Shown: positions 35,547 to 46,795, counted from the first letter of the stretch. The stretch: DNA of 64,000 nt from Adiantum capillus-veneris (GCA_014529385.2 CM043970.1:49281898-49345897), one strand, 5' to 3'. Made by a program: numbers and translations. The notes: generated from the sequence alone by a model not told the origin.

Positions 35547-35598
35547 ATTTCTCTTCTACGGGAAATCCAATCCCCAAATTTTTTTTTCTGCGGCACCT

Positions 35599-36174
35599 AT
35601 GGCTTCACGCAAGGATCAGCCGACTTCCTCTGCATCTGGCGATGCGGGCAGGGATCACAACAAAGATATTGGCAGAGAGTATGGCCCGCCTCGGCCTACT
35701 TAGGCGGAGCAAAGAGAGATGAAGCGTCGTCAATTGATCGGCGATGCAACAAAGATGATGCTTAGTTTTGCGAAGGATCCGAAATTGGCAAAATTTATGA
35801 GCGAGACTTCTTTTCAGGAAGTGCATGCGCAGTGGCAAAAAACCACTACACCACCCTTGAAACCCGCTCTCAAGAAACCTTCTGATCACAAACAGTATTC
35901 AGAGAAGGAATTACAAGAGGTGGTTGATGCACGGATTGCTCAGCTTTTTGACGCGCGAAAGAAAGCCAAAAAGCACGGCAAAAAGCAAAAGAAAGACACT
36001 GACTTCCCGGGATATTTGGGTCGTCAATTGACATTTGGCAAGGCAAAGAAACAGAAGAAGCGTGTTCGATTTGAAGGAGTACCCAATTCTTCTTCTTCTT
36101 CTTCTTCTTCTTCTTCTTCTTCTTCTTCTGACAGTTCTTCTAGCTCTTCAGATTCGAGCGAAGAAGACAGAAAA
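35599..36174 (+). pseudogene. gag of chromovirus A, first part
   Basis: An ATG at 35599 opens a basic frame (MASRKDQPTSSASGDAG). One TAG lies at about 35701 and the same frame then continues (EMKRRQLIGDATKMMLSF) to a long serine tract (about 36089-36150) and SSEEDRK, where element B is inserted. The frame continues at 42090 as SKKRSKKQSFGKG. Confidence 0.75.
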
Positions 36175-36386
36175 TGTCATGGATGCTTGAGAGTCAATCG
36201 CTGCTTGCATCATCGCTAGAAGGCTCTAGAAGGATCTAGAAGATTCTAGTTGTTCTAAAAGTATCAAGGAGATTCTAAAAGTTTCTAGAAGCATGGAGAA
36301 GATTTCGAAAGAATCTAGAAGTTTCTGGAAAGCTCTAGAAAGTTGAAGAAGGATCTAGAAGGTTCTAAAAGAACTAGAAGGATCAA

Positions 36387-36469
36387 GAAGTTTCTAGAAG
36401 CTTGGAGAAGATTCCGGAAGAATCTAGAAGTTTCTAGAAAGTTGAAGAAGGATCCAGAAGATTCTAGAA
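36387..36469 (+). promoter_or_regulatory. extended heat-shock-element array
   Basis: GAA occurs exactly every 10 bp at 36387, 36397, 36407, 36417, 36427, 36437, 36447, 36457 and 36467. TTC lies at the midpoints 36392, 36412, 36432 and 36462, with near-matches at the others. This fits nGAAnnTTCnnGAAn, the HSF trimer site, many times over. Flanking sequence from 36226 to 36510 has further partial arrays. It is about 100-180 bp upstream of the TATA box. The 3' LTR keeps the array at 41618-41710. Confidence 0.8.
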
Positions 36470-36565
36470 GAACTAGAAGGATCAAGAAGGTTCTAGAAGA
36501 TTCTAACCTCCTCAAGAAGAACCTAGAAAGTCCTAACCTCCTCAAGTAACCTCCTCAAGCACTAG

Positions 36566-36608
36566 TATAAATAGGGGTCTAGGGCCACAAGCCCCTCAGT
36601 CTTGCCAA
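36566..36608 (+). promoter_or_regulatory. TATA box and predicted transcript start of B
   Basis: TATAAATA lies at 36566-36573. A CA initiator puts the likely +1 at A36598, 32 nt after the first T. The first 11 nt would be AGTCTTGCCAA (36598-36608), the exact complement of 36851-36861. The same arrangement is kept in the 3' LTR. Confidence 0.65.
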
Positions 36609-36850
36609 CACCAATTGTGAGGCTCCTATGAGGAAATCCCTCTTCTAGTTCTTGTCTTATGTTCAAGTCTTGTCCTTGCAATCAAGCTTTGTCTTGTACT
36701 CAAGTCATGTAATCCAAGTCTTGTATCTAGCTCTCATAATAAAGTATTAAGTCTTATAAGCAATATTAATCTTATCATCAAGTCCAAGTTCTTGTACATT
36801 ATGAGCACCTCCTCTTGCTCTCTTCTAGCTCTATACGCGCTCATAACAGT

Positions 36851-36861
36851 TTGGCAAGACT
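36851..36861 (+). promoter_or_regulatory. candidate self-primer binding site of B
   Basis: TTGGCAAGACT starts two bases after the LTR end (36848). It is perfectly complementary over 11 nt to 36598-36608 and to no tRNA end I recognise. The position and the 11-nt length match the Tf1 self-priming arrangement. Confidence 0.65.
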
Positions 36862-36888
36862 ACCATCTCTTAATCTTCTCAAGCCATC

Positions 36889-37739
36889 ATGGAGTCGACG
36901 ATGGAAGGTGTCATCAAACGGATTGCAAAGCATCCAAGATCAGTTACAAGAACTTCGCGAGAGTAACGCTCAACTTCAAGGAGGGCAACCCCTAATCTTG
37001 GGACCGGCGTTGCAAGATCTTCAACGTCAAATTCAAGAGCTTCAAGAGACAAGCACAAGCTGCAAGATCTAGCTATTCTCAACAACATAAGAAGGAGCCG
37101 AAGGTCAGCATGCCTGAAAAATTTGATGGGACTAGATCGAAGTTTAGAGGTTTTCTCCAACAAGTGCGTCTCTTCATTCGAATGCAACGAGAGCGTTATC
37201 CAGATGATGCCTCTCAAGTAGGCCTTATTGGGACCCTCCTCTCGGGTACGGCTCTCTCTTGGTTTGCTCCCTTGCTTGAAAAAGAATCTCCTCTTCTTCA
37301 AGACTTTGAAGCTTTTGTGCGGGAGTTCTCTGCAACCTTTGGGGATACTGATAGAGCAAGCCTTGCTGAAACCAAACTTAGAAATCTCCGCCAAGGATCA
37401 AGACCTGCATCCGTCTATGCATCCGAATTTCAACAGCTCACTTGTGATCTGACTTGGCATGAGGAATATTTCATTAGCCAATTTCGGTGGGGATTGAAGG
37501 ATGACGTAAAAGATCTTTTATTGACTATGCCAAAGGTTCACACACTAAGCGAGTTCATCTCTCAAGCAATAGAATGTGATAATCGACTATTTGAGAGGAG
37601 ACAAGAGAGGCGTCTTAGGGCACCATTGCGACCCCAAACAGAAGTGACACATAATGGCTACACACCTCAACAGGGTCATGAATCAAGCATTGAGCCCATG
37701 CAAATTGATTTAGCAAGGGTTCAACCTCTCTCAGCTTAG
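36889..37739 (+). pseudogene. gag of chromovirus B
   Basis: An ATG at 36889 starts a frame that shifts after about 25 codons. A coiled-coil segment (IQDQLQELRESNAQLQGG) is readable in another frame. From 37110 a 209-residue frame covers the capsid region: MPEKFDGTRSKFRGFLQQ, GTLLSGTALSWFAPLLEKE, ASVYASEFQQLTCDLTW and IECDNRLFERRQERR. This pattern is that of Retrotrans_gag in the sushi/Tf1 group. A CCHC knuckle (CMYCGEQGHIVQ, last Cys after a TAG) follows at about 37771-37815. Confidence 0.85.
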
Positions 37740-37799
37740 GAGAAGCAAAGGCGATGCATTAATGGTTTATGTATGTATTGTGGAGAGCAGGGGCACATA

Positions 37800-40700
37800 G
37801 TTCAATAGTGTCCAAGGAAGAGAAGGATGAAGGTTCATGGTGCAATGGCCTCAACGTGTTCGGAAAACATGGATGTCCAACCCCAATAGAGACCGACCGG
37901 TTGGACAAAAGACACGCAAAAAAAAGGTCTCTTTCTTCCCACTGATTCCACTTCAAGTTTTATGCTACCAATCAAGATCCATATGCAGGGTAGGCACATG
38001 GATTGTGAAGCATTACAAGATTCAGACGCAACGGCGTGCTTCATGGACAAAGAATTTGCAAAAGAACAAGGCATACCACTTGTGGAGAAGTCTAATCCAG
38101 CAACTGTAGAAGTCATTGATGGTCGTCCCCTCACTTCAGAGGATGTCAGGTATGAAACTCGCCCCATAGAAGTAACATTGCAGGAGCATGTTTCAAGAAT
38201 AGCATTCAATATTATACAAAGCCCAAGCAGTCCGATTGTTATTGGGCTATCGTGGCTTGAATTACATAATCCTGACATCGATTGGAGGGCTCGGAGAATT
38301 GAACCGCGAAAAGTCCAAAAGAAGAAGGGAAGGCATAATAGGCCTATATATCTTGGAGCCAAGGTCTTCATGCGTGCAGCCAAAAAGTATCCAACTTTCC
38401 TGATATTTGCAACACCAACCGACACGTTGACAACAAAAATCATGGAGGCATTGCCACGTCAATATCAAGATTACAATGATGTTTTTGAGAAGAAGAATGC
38501 AGACCTCTTACCGGAGCATCGACCCTATGATTGTGCTATAGAGCTTCAGGAGGGAACCCAACCCCCTATTGGCCCAATATACAAGCTATCTCAAGATGAA
38601 TTGGTAGAATTACGAAAAAATATTGATGAGAATCTTGCTAAGGGGTTCATACGGCATTCAAAGTCCCCAACAGGAGCTCCAATACTCTTTGTAAAAAAGA
38701 AGGACGGAACTCTCCGGATGTGCGAGGATTATAGGGGCCTAAACAAGATCACCGTCGAGAATCGCTATTCCCTTCCCTTGATCCCAACGCTTCTTGAGCG
38801 CCTTGGCAAGGCAAGAATATTTACAAAAATAGATCTTCGTGGTGCTTACAACCTAGTCAAAATCAAAGAAGGTGATGAATGGAAGACAGCCTGTCGGACA
38901 AGGTATGGCCACTTTGAATATACCGTCATGCCATTTGGTCTCACAAATGCCCCAGCTGTTTTTCAACATTTAATGAACGATATCTTTCGGGAGTATTTGG
39001 ATTATTTTGTGGTAATATGTTTGGATGATATCTTGATATTTTCCAAGGATCAAGAAGAGCATGAGCACCATGTACGATTAGTGCTTGAAAAGATTCATGC
39101 ATCAGGGTTATATGCAAAGTTGGAGAAGTGCTCTTTTTATCAATCTAAGGTGGAATTTCTTGGTTATGTAATTTCTAAAAAGGGAATCTCCATGGATCCA
39201 AAGAAGGTTCAAACCATCCTTGATTGGGCGACACCCACCTCGGTAAGAGATGTTCAATGTTTCCTCGGGATTGCAAATTTTTATCGTATCTTTGTACAGG
39301 GATACTCCAAGGTGGTTACGGCACTCACAAGGTTGATAGGCCATAATAAGTTTGTCTGGGACTCAGAGGCCGCGAAAGCATTTTAGACTCTCAAGCAAGC
39401 TTTCACGACCGCACTCATTCTAATTCACGCAGATCCTAGAAAGAAACGCTTCAGATTTTGCCCTTGGCGCTCTATCCCAAGTAGGAGAGGATGGTCGAGT
39501 ACATCCAATGGCTTTTCATTCCCGCAAGTTCTCAGCTGCAGAAATCAATCATGAAATCCATGACAAAGAGCTCTTAGCAATCATCGACTACTTCGGCACT
39601 TGGCGTCACCTACTTGAAGGAGCTCCTCATAAGATCACTGTCTATACAGATCACAAGAATTTGGAATACTTCATGACATCCCGCGTCTTGAATCGTCGCC
39701 AGGCCAGGTGGAGTGGTATCCTATCAAGGTTTGATTTACTTATCTCTTATAGACCTCGCCGTCAACAAGCTAAGCCAGATGCCTTATCAAGAAGATCCTA
39801 CCTTGCACCTAGAGAAGGCGACGCAGCATTTGATCAACAAGAGTAAGTGATTTTGAAACCTGAGCAGCTTATGCTAAACGCCACCATGAGCCAAGCTCCT
39901 GAAGATTCTACTTTTCTTTCTAAGGTGAAGACGCAAATTGCCAAAGACCCACTTGCTCAGAATATTAGACAACAACTACAAGGACAAGAGGTTAATGAGG
40001 ACTTTCAAGAAATTGATGGACTAATTTACTATACGGGTCTTCTCTATATTCCGCCAGGACCAACACGCTTGGAGGTACTTCAGCAACGGCATGATCTTCC
40101 ATCAGCAGGGCATTTTGGGGTTAATAAGACAATTGAGCTTCTCTCCTGTGACTTTTGGTGGCCTCAAATGTGGAAGCTTTGTCAAGGAGTATGTAGGCAC
40201 TTGTGACACTTGCAATAGATCAAGGCCCCTCGTCATCGTCCTCATGGGTTACTCCATCCCTTGCCCATTCCAACCAAACCATGGTCATCCATCTCCATGG
40301 ATTTCATTGTAGAGCTACCCTTGTCACAAGGATTTGACTCCATTTTAGTAGTCGTGGATCGGTTTACAAAAATGGCACACTTCATTCCAACCACTAAAAC
40401 CATCACCAGCGAAGGTACGGCCAAACTCTTTCTACAGCATACCTATCGTTATCACGGATTACCAGATGACATAGTTTTTGATCGAGGCCCCAAATTCATC
40501 TCTAGCTTTTGAAAAAGCTTATTCAAGCTACTCGGAGTACAAATCAACCTCTCCTCATACAACCACCCACAAAGTGATAGACAAACAGAGAGAGTAAATC
40601 AAGTTTTGGAACAGTATCTCCGTTATACTATCAATTATCACCAGGATGATTGGGTCGAGCTCCTACCGCTAGCAAAATTCTCCTATAATAACAATTTTCA

Positions 40701-41385
40701 TGCCTCCACCCGTCACACTCCATTCTTTGCTAATTATAGTCAACATCCCAAACAGGATATCCACAGACACTATCAAGTCAACAATCCAGCTGCTATTCAT
40801 CTTACACAACAATTATCTGCAATTCACAAAGAACTTACAATTCATATCAAAGAAGCTCAATCCAAGTATAAGGAAAGTGCAGATCTCCATCGCATACAGT
40901 ATCCAAAATACAAAGAAGGGGATAAAGTGTGGCTCCTCCGACGTGATCTGCGTTCATCTCGTCCCTGTCAAAAGCTTGATTATCGAAGGCTTGGCCCGTT
41001 TAAAATTATCCGTCAAGTCAATCCAGTCACCTATCGACTCCAATTGCCCTCATCCATGAAAATCCATCCAGTCTTTCATGTCTCAGTCCTAGAACCTTGT
41101 CACACATCTAAGATCCCAAGAAGAGCCTTACAACCACCTCCTCCGGTTGAGATTCAAGGACATGACGAATATGAGGTCGAGAAAGTCCAAGATTCTCGAG
41201 TTTCGCGTGGCAGGTTACAGTACTTGGTGCATTGAAAAGACTATGATGTTAGTGAACGAACCTGGAAACCAACACACAATCTACAGCATGCATCTCTCAA
41301 AGTCTAAGAGTTCCATCAACAACATCCATGGAAGCCCAACTCAAGGAACCCCACTGCTCCTCATGGAACTCGTCGCTAGAGGAGA
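37800..41385 (+). pseudogene. pol of chromovirus B
   Basis: A 474-residue frame (37962-39386) covers the protease-like region (DCEALQDSDATACFMDKEFA; the active-site DSG/DTG is not intact) and RT (FVKKKDGTLRMCEDYRGLNK, KIDLRGAYNLVKI, VICLDDILIFSKD). RNase H continues after a stop and frameshift (39508 on: [21 protein letters not shown]). The integrase has an H2C2 region (39847-40215), the core from about 40290 ([20 protein letters not shown], then TGA, DRQTERVNQ) and a GPF module (LGPFKIIRQVNPVTYRL). The C-terminal chromodomain (EVEKVQDSRVSRGRLQYLVH) is followed by TGA, then KDYDVSERTWKP in frame. At least four disabling changes. Confidence 0.88.
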
Positions 41386-41391
41386 GGGTAA

Positions 41392-42089
41392 TGTCATGGA
41401 TGCTTGAGAGTCAGTCGTTGCCTGCATCATCGCCTATGTCATCGCCTACATCATCACTAGAAGGCTCTAGAAGATTCTAGAAGTTCTAAAAGTATCAAGG
41501 AGATTCTAGAACTTTCTAGAAGCATGGAGAAGATACCGGAAGCATCTAGAAGTTTCTGGAAAGCTCTAGAAAGTTGAAGAAGGATCTAGAAGGTTCTAGA
41601 AGAACTAAAAGGATCAAGAAGTTTCTAGAAGCTTGGAGAAGATTCCGGAAGAATCTAGAAGTTTCTAGAAAGCTCTAGAAAGTTGAAGAAGGATCCAGAA
41701 GGTTCTAGAAGAACTAGAAGGATCAAGAAGGTTCTAGAAGATTCTAACCTCCTCAAGAAGAACCTAGAAAGTCCTAACCTCCTCAAGTAACCTCCTCAAG
41801 CACTAGTATAAATAGGGATCTTGGGCCACAAGCCCCTCAGTCTTGCCAACACCAGTTGTGAGGCTCCTATGAGGAAATCCCTCTTCTAATTCTTGTCTTA
41901 TGTTCAAGTCTTGTCCTTGCAATCAAGCTTTGTCTTGTACTCAAGTCATGTAATCCAAGTCTTGTATCTAGCTCTCTTAATAAAGTATTAAGTCTTATAA
42001 TCAATATTAAGCTTATCATCAAATCCAAGTTCTTGTACATTGTCAGCACCTCCTCTTGCTCTCTTCTAGCTCTATACCTGCTCATAACA
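41392..42089 (+). repeat. 3' LTR of chromovirus B
   Basis: 698 bp, collinear with the 5' LTR and with small insertions (an extra GCCTATGTCATC-type segment near 41430). The HSE array and TATA region are retained. It is followed by GAAAA. Confidence 0.92.
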
Positions 42090-42619
42090 GAAAAAGTAAA
42101 AAGCGAAGCAAGAAACAAAGCTTCGGAAAGGGCAAGAAAAAGACAAAGAAGGCTAAATCTTACCCAGAGACTAACAGTCCTACTGAGGACTCGTCTACAG
42201 ACAGCTCAGATTCCGATGACGTAAACTTTTATGTGAACAAGAAGATTTTTTACAAAGCCAACCAGTATGACTTTCTCGAAGATAAAAGCAAGAAAGTCCG
42301 AGAGTTTAAGGAAGGTGGCCACTCGATCAAGTTTGATACTTTTTCAGGATACTCAAATGCTTCGAAGGCTTTGTCTTTTATACAGCAGTTTGACATTGCT
42401 TTCGCGGGAGGACGCTATTCAGAGCACTCTAAGATTCGGAGAGCGGCCTCTTACTTTAAGGGGAATGCTCGTACTTGGTGTCCACGCTTCTTTTAAACAA
42501 GATTGTGCCAGTTAAATGGCTGAAATTAAAGAAGCGTTTTATTTCTTCTTGGTTGACGCAAGAATATGAACGAAATATACGAGCTGCTTGGAACCATCTT
42601 CAGATGACCAAGAAAGATG
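42090..42619 (+). pseudogene. gag of chromovirus A, middle part
   Basis: It continues from 36174 in frame: SKKRSKKQSFGKGKKKTKK, an acidic serine segment, then KFDTFSGYSNASKALSFIQQ and RRAASYFKGNARTWC. This is parallel to D gag residues about 290-350. One frameshift lies near 42490, then SWLTQEYERNIRAAWNHLQ leads to the insertion point of C after MTKKD. Confidence 0.8.
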
Positions 42620-43015
42620 TGTTGGGTTAAAGGCCTAAATAGCCCCTTTTTGTACATTTTTATACTTTGTACAGGTTCAATATATTAAACCTGGACACAT
42701 TTTTTTAAAGTCACTTATAATAAAAGTGGGAAAACCCAAAACTCACTTATTGAGTTTTCCCCAAAAACGTGAGCTCTCTCTCTCTCTCTCCCTGCTTCGA
42801 TCCCTAGCGCTTCCTCTCTGCTGCACTGCGCCTCCTCCTCCTTGCCCCAATCCTGCACTACATCGCGATGCGCACCTACCGATACCTTCTGCTTCGCGTT
42901 TTCAACTGGTATTAGAGCCCTAGGGTTTCAAAACAGCACTGCACAGTCTCCTGGACAGCGAGTTAAAATTGCTCTCCCACGATCAATTTCTTCCGCATTT
43001 GACACTAAAAGTTTG

Positions 43016-43411
43016 ATGGAAATCAAATGTTTCGATGGTCAAGGCTTCAACCTCTGGCAAGAACGGATGCAAGGTATCCTTTTCTTAAAGGATTGTGAAG
43101 ATGCATTGGAAGAGAATAAGCCGCCAGGTTTGTCTGATGAAGAGTGGGCCACGTTGCATAAGAAGGCTATGGCCTACATTAAAATGGCTATCAATGACGA
43201 CATTTTGACGGACATCAAGCGTTTGAACTCTTCTTATGCAATATGGCAAAAGCTAAAGTCCAATTATGAAAACACTACACCTGTGAACCACGTGCATTTG
43301 ATGCGAAAGTTGGTGAATATGCAGCTTGATGACTCGAAGTCAGCTTCTGAGCATTTGAGTGCTTTTACTGGTGTGTTGAGTCAGTTATGCAGGAGAGTGG
43401 GCTTCAGCAAT
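43016..43411 (+). pseudogene. Copia gag, 3' truncated
   Basis: Starts MEIKCFDGQGFNLWQERMQ, continues through YAIWQKLKSNYENTT and MRKLVNMQLDDSKSASEHL, and is typical of the UBN2/gag region of plant Copia elements. It breaks off after VLSQLCRRVGFS at the inversion border. The zinc knuckle and protease active site are missing. Confidence 0.8.
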
Positions 43412-44875
43412 TTGATGCTACATTCTTAGGCAACGGTTCTACATCATAAGGCAACTCATTTTCAGCTCTATCATGCTGCTGAAAATCATTTTCAGCCAAT
43501 TCAGGTGGCTGTCCATCCTCATTAGGAGCATCAAAATCGAGCCCTACCTCTTCTGGCTCAATAACCGGCTGATTATCAATTTCAGCTTGTGGTAATATAT
43601 CATGAGGCTCTTTTTCAACATCAATGGGTGGCACGAAAGGCTGAAATCTGACTGTTTTCTTGTCAGCATCAGATTTTGTGGCATTCTTAAGCAATTTTGT
43701 CTCATTGAACACTATATCTCGGCTGCGTATTACCTTTCTAAACTGTGGTAATCACACTCTATAGCCCATTTCACCTTCTTTCCCATAACCTAGGAAGACT
43801 CCTTTAATGGACTTCATATCAAGCTTTGTTCTCAAGTCGTTGCGTACATGAACAAAAGCTTCGTAGCCAAATACTCTCAAATGATCATAAGAGACAGGTT
43901 TGCCAGACCAAACCTCCTCTGGAATGTCATTTTTCAGCATACTATTAGGAGAGCGATTGCAAATATCAATGCCTCCCCCCAAAACTCTTGGGAAAGATTA
44001 GCAGTGGACAACATGCAACGCACTCTCTCGCATAAAGTACGATTATACCTCTCAGCCACACCATTAGAAGACGGATTATAAGGGGCTGTCACCTCCCTTT
44101 TAATCCCATTTTCATCACAAAAACGCTGAAATTCAGCAGATACATACTCTCCTCCATTATCAAATCTGAGACATTTAAGCTTAATACTCTTTTGCGTAGT
44201 GACAAAAGCACGAAACTTCTTAAAAGCATTAAAAGTCTCACTCTTACTTTTCAACAAATGCACCCATCCTTTCCTAGTACAGTCATCAACGAATGTAACA
44301 AAATACAATGCACCACCAAAAGACTTAACAGGCATAGTGCATACATCGTAGTGAATAAGATCAAGAGGATTAGCTTTGCGAGAGACACCAGAGTAATAAG
44401 AAGATTTCTTTTGCTTTCCATAAAGACAATCGTTACAAAAATCCAAGTTTTTGCCTTTTACATCAACCCTCTTTAGAGACGAAAGCACATCAATACCCTT
44501 TTGGCTCATATGGCCAAGTCTCTTATGCCACAATTCCGTGTGTGAAGCAACTTCAGCAACATCAAGAAACTTGCCAGGCAAAGCTTTGCATCGAAGATGG
44601 TACAAAGTACCTCTTTAGACCCTTTCGCAACAAGCATAGAGCCCTTAAGCAACTTCCATGAACCCCCAGCAAAGATGGTAGTATAACCATGTGCATCTAA
44701 CTGGCCAACAGATAGCAAACTTTTCTTAATGCCTGGTACAAACTTGACATCATTCAACACAAGCTCTTGACCATTGTTAAGAGCCAAACGCATAGTACCC
44801 ATTCCCTCAATATTGCAAGCAAAATTATTACCAAGGTACACCTTGCCATAATTGCCTACAGCATATGTAGCAGGG
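43412..44875 (-). pseudogene. inverted Copia protease-end and integrase block
   Basis: Minus-strand frames read, in order, VYLGNNFACNIEGMGTMRL and VPGIKKSLLSVGQLD (pre-integrase region), LWHKRLGHMSQKGIDVLS with the HHCC zinc motif, then the integrase core (LIHYDVCTMP, FDNGGEYVSAEFQRFCDENG, GVAERYNRTLCERVR) and a linker rich in proline and acid (PPIDVEKEPHDILPQAEID). A frameshift lies near 44600 and another near 43940. Gag ends at its lower border on the plus strand and RT begins at its upper border on the plus strand. Confidence 0.88.
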
Positions 44876-46480
44876 TACGCAGGTCAACTCGTTTGAGAAG
44901 GCAACCGCAAAGATTTAACCCCTCTTTGGATCGTGTAATGTTGACAGATGAGGGTGAACCTTTTACATATAAAGAGGCCAAATCATGTGAGTCAAGCAAT
45001 AAGTGGGAGCTTGCGATGCAAGAGGAAATGAAATCCTTGTATGCAAATGATACTTGGGATCTTGTGCCATTGCCTAAAGGGAGAAAGGCTCTTCCTAACA
45101 AATGGGTATACAAGATTAAGATAGTGGATAAAAAACCCAACTACAAGGCAAGATTGGTTGCAAAAAGATATGCACAGAAAGAAGGAATTGATTTTCAAGA
45201 AATCTTTTCTCCTGTTGTAAAGCTTACAACTTTACGTGTCCTTTTTGCTCTCGTTGCGGTGCTTGATTTGGAATTGAATCAAATGGATGTAAAGACAGCG
45301 TTTTTGCATGGTGACATTGAAGAGGACATATACATGAAACAGCCTGAAGGTTTTGTAGTTCCTAAACACGAAGAACTTGTATGCAAACTGAAAAGGGCTC
45401 TGTATGGTTTGAGACAATCATCACGACAGTGGTATAAGAAGTTTTGACACTTTTATGTTGTCTCAAGGCTTTAAACGTAGCCATGCATATCATTGTTTGT
45501 ATACGAAAAGGGATGAAGATGGTAGTCCCATCATACTTGTTCTCTATGTTGATGACATGCTGCTTGCCGAGAAACATAAGACTAGTCTTGATGCTCTGAA
45601 ATGAAAGCTAAATTCAGCATTTGCTATGAAGGATTTGGTTGATACAGAGCATATTTTAGGCATGCGTATTAAAAGAGATAGGAAGCTGAAATTGTTGTTT
45701 TTATCTCAAGAAAGGTACATTGCAAAAGTACTTGACAGATTTAATATGGCTGATGCTAAGTCTCTTGGGGTACCTTTACCTCCATACACTAAGCTTAGCA
45801 AAGCAGATTGCCCAAAGGATGAGGTTGCATTGAAAGCAATGAAGGGAATCCCTTATGCATCAGCTTGTGGTTCTCTTATGTATGCTATGGTTGCCACTCG
45901 TCCCGACATTGCTTATGCAGTGGGAGTTGTTAGTCGATACATGTCGAATCATGGCAAAGCGCATTGGGAAGCTGTCAAATGCATTCTGAGATATTTGAAA
46001 GGTACACAATCAAAGTGTATCTGTTATGGCAAAAGTGACTTAAAGTTGCAGGGATATTGTGATGCAAATATGGCAGGTGACATGGATACCAGGAAATCTA
46101 CCAGTGGATATGTATTTTCCATTGTTGGTGGTGCAGTCTCTTGGTGTTCTAGGTTACAGAAAATCGTGGCATTGAGTACTACTGAGGCTGAATATATTTC
46201 AGCCACAGAGGCTTAAAAAGAGGCCATTTGGTTGGGCAGACTTGCAAAAGAACTTGGCATGCCTGCTGATACACCCGTGTTGGGTTGTGATAGCCAGAGT
46301 GCTGTCTATTTAGCCAAAAATGCCATGTTTCATGCGCGTACCAAACACATAGATGTGCGGTACCACTTCATACGACAGGTATTGGAGGATGGTCTAGTCA
46401 CCTTGACTAAGATCCGTACACAGGATAACTCTGCTAAGACTCAACATGAGCATTGCATACAGCTGGTGGGAGTTGGTTAA
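44876..46480 (+). pseudogene. Copia RT and RNase H
   Basis: Begins RRSTRLRRQPQRFNP, then RT (ELAMQEEMKSLYANDTWDLV, KARLVAKRYAQKEGIDFQE, DVKTAFLHGDIEEDIYMKQ, ILVLYVDDMLL) and RNase H (GSLMYAMVATRPDIAYAVGV, GYCDANMAGDMDTRKSTSG, ALSTTEAEYIS, RTKHIDVRYHFIRQVLEDG). A frameshift at about 45447 and stops at about 45602 and 46214 break the frame. Confidence 0.9.
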
Positions 46481-46795
46481 CTTAAAGGCGTCATTTATGC
46501 CTTTAAGTGAGAGGTTGTTGGGTTAAAGGCCTAAATAACCCCTTTTTGTACATTTTCATACTTTGTCCAGGTTCATATTGAACTTGGACACATTTTTTTA
46601 AAGTCACTTATAATAAAAGTAGGAAAACCCAAAACTCACTTATTGAGTTTTCCCCAAAAACGTGAGCTCTCTCTCTCTCTCCCTGCTTCGATCCTTACCG
46701 CTTCCTCTCTGCTGCGCTGCGCCTCCTGCTTCTTGCCCCAATCCTGCACTACATCGCGACGCACACCTACCGATACCTTCTGCTTCGCGTTTTCA

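Larger units (their letters stand above)
36175..36848 (+). repeat. 5' LTR of chromovirus B
   Basis: 674 bp. The U3 part is dominated by GAA/TTC repeats (36226-36510), followed by TATA (36566) and a T-rich U5 with CAAGTCTTGT-type short repeats. Confidence 0.92.
36175..42089 (+). mobile_element. chromovirus B, sushi/Tf1-like, with self-priming site
   Basis: LTRs lie at 36175-36848 and 41392-42089 (TGTCATGG to CATAACA), flanked by perfect GAAAA duplications (36170-36174 and 42090-42094). It contains gag, protease-region, RT, RNase H, integrase and chromodomain sequence. The site after the 5' LTR is not the iMet PBS; it is complementary to the predicted transcript start. A purine tract (AGAGGAGAGGGTAA) precedes the 3' LTR. 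The pol frame has several stops and a frameshift, so this copy is inactive. Confidence 0.92.
42620..46795 (+). mobile_element. Copia element C with an internal inversion
   Basis: LTRs lie at 42620-42904 (285 bp) and 46516-46795 (280 bp), TGTTGGGTTAAAGG to GCGTTTTCA. Flanks AGATG and AGATA form a duplication with one mismatch. PBS is TGGTATTAGAGCCC (42907), an iMet-type site with one change. Gag, integrase, RT and RNase H are present, but the integrase block (about 43412-44875) is on the opposite strand. The purine tract (AAGTGAGAGG) is weak. Inactive. Confidence 0.9.

Noticed and set aside
36315-36545. Leucine/serine- or lysine-rich frames on both strands
   Set aside because: They are translations of the GAA/TTC repeat array in the LTR, not genes.
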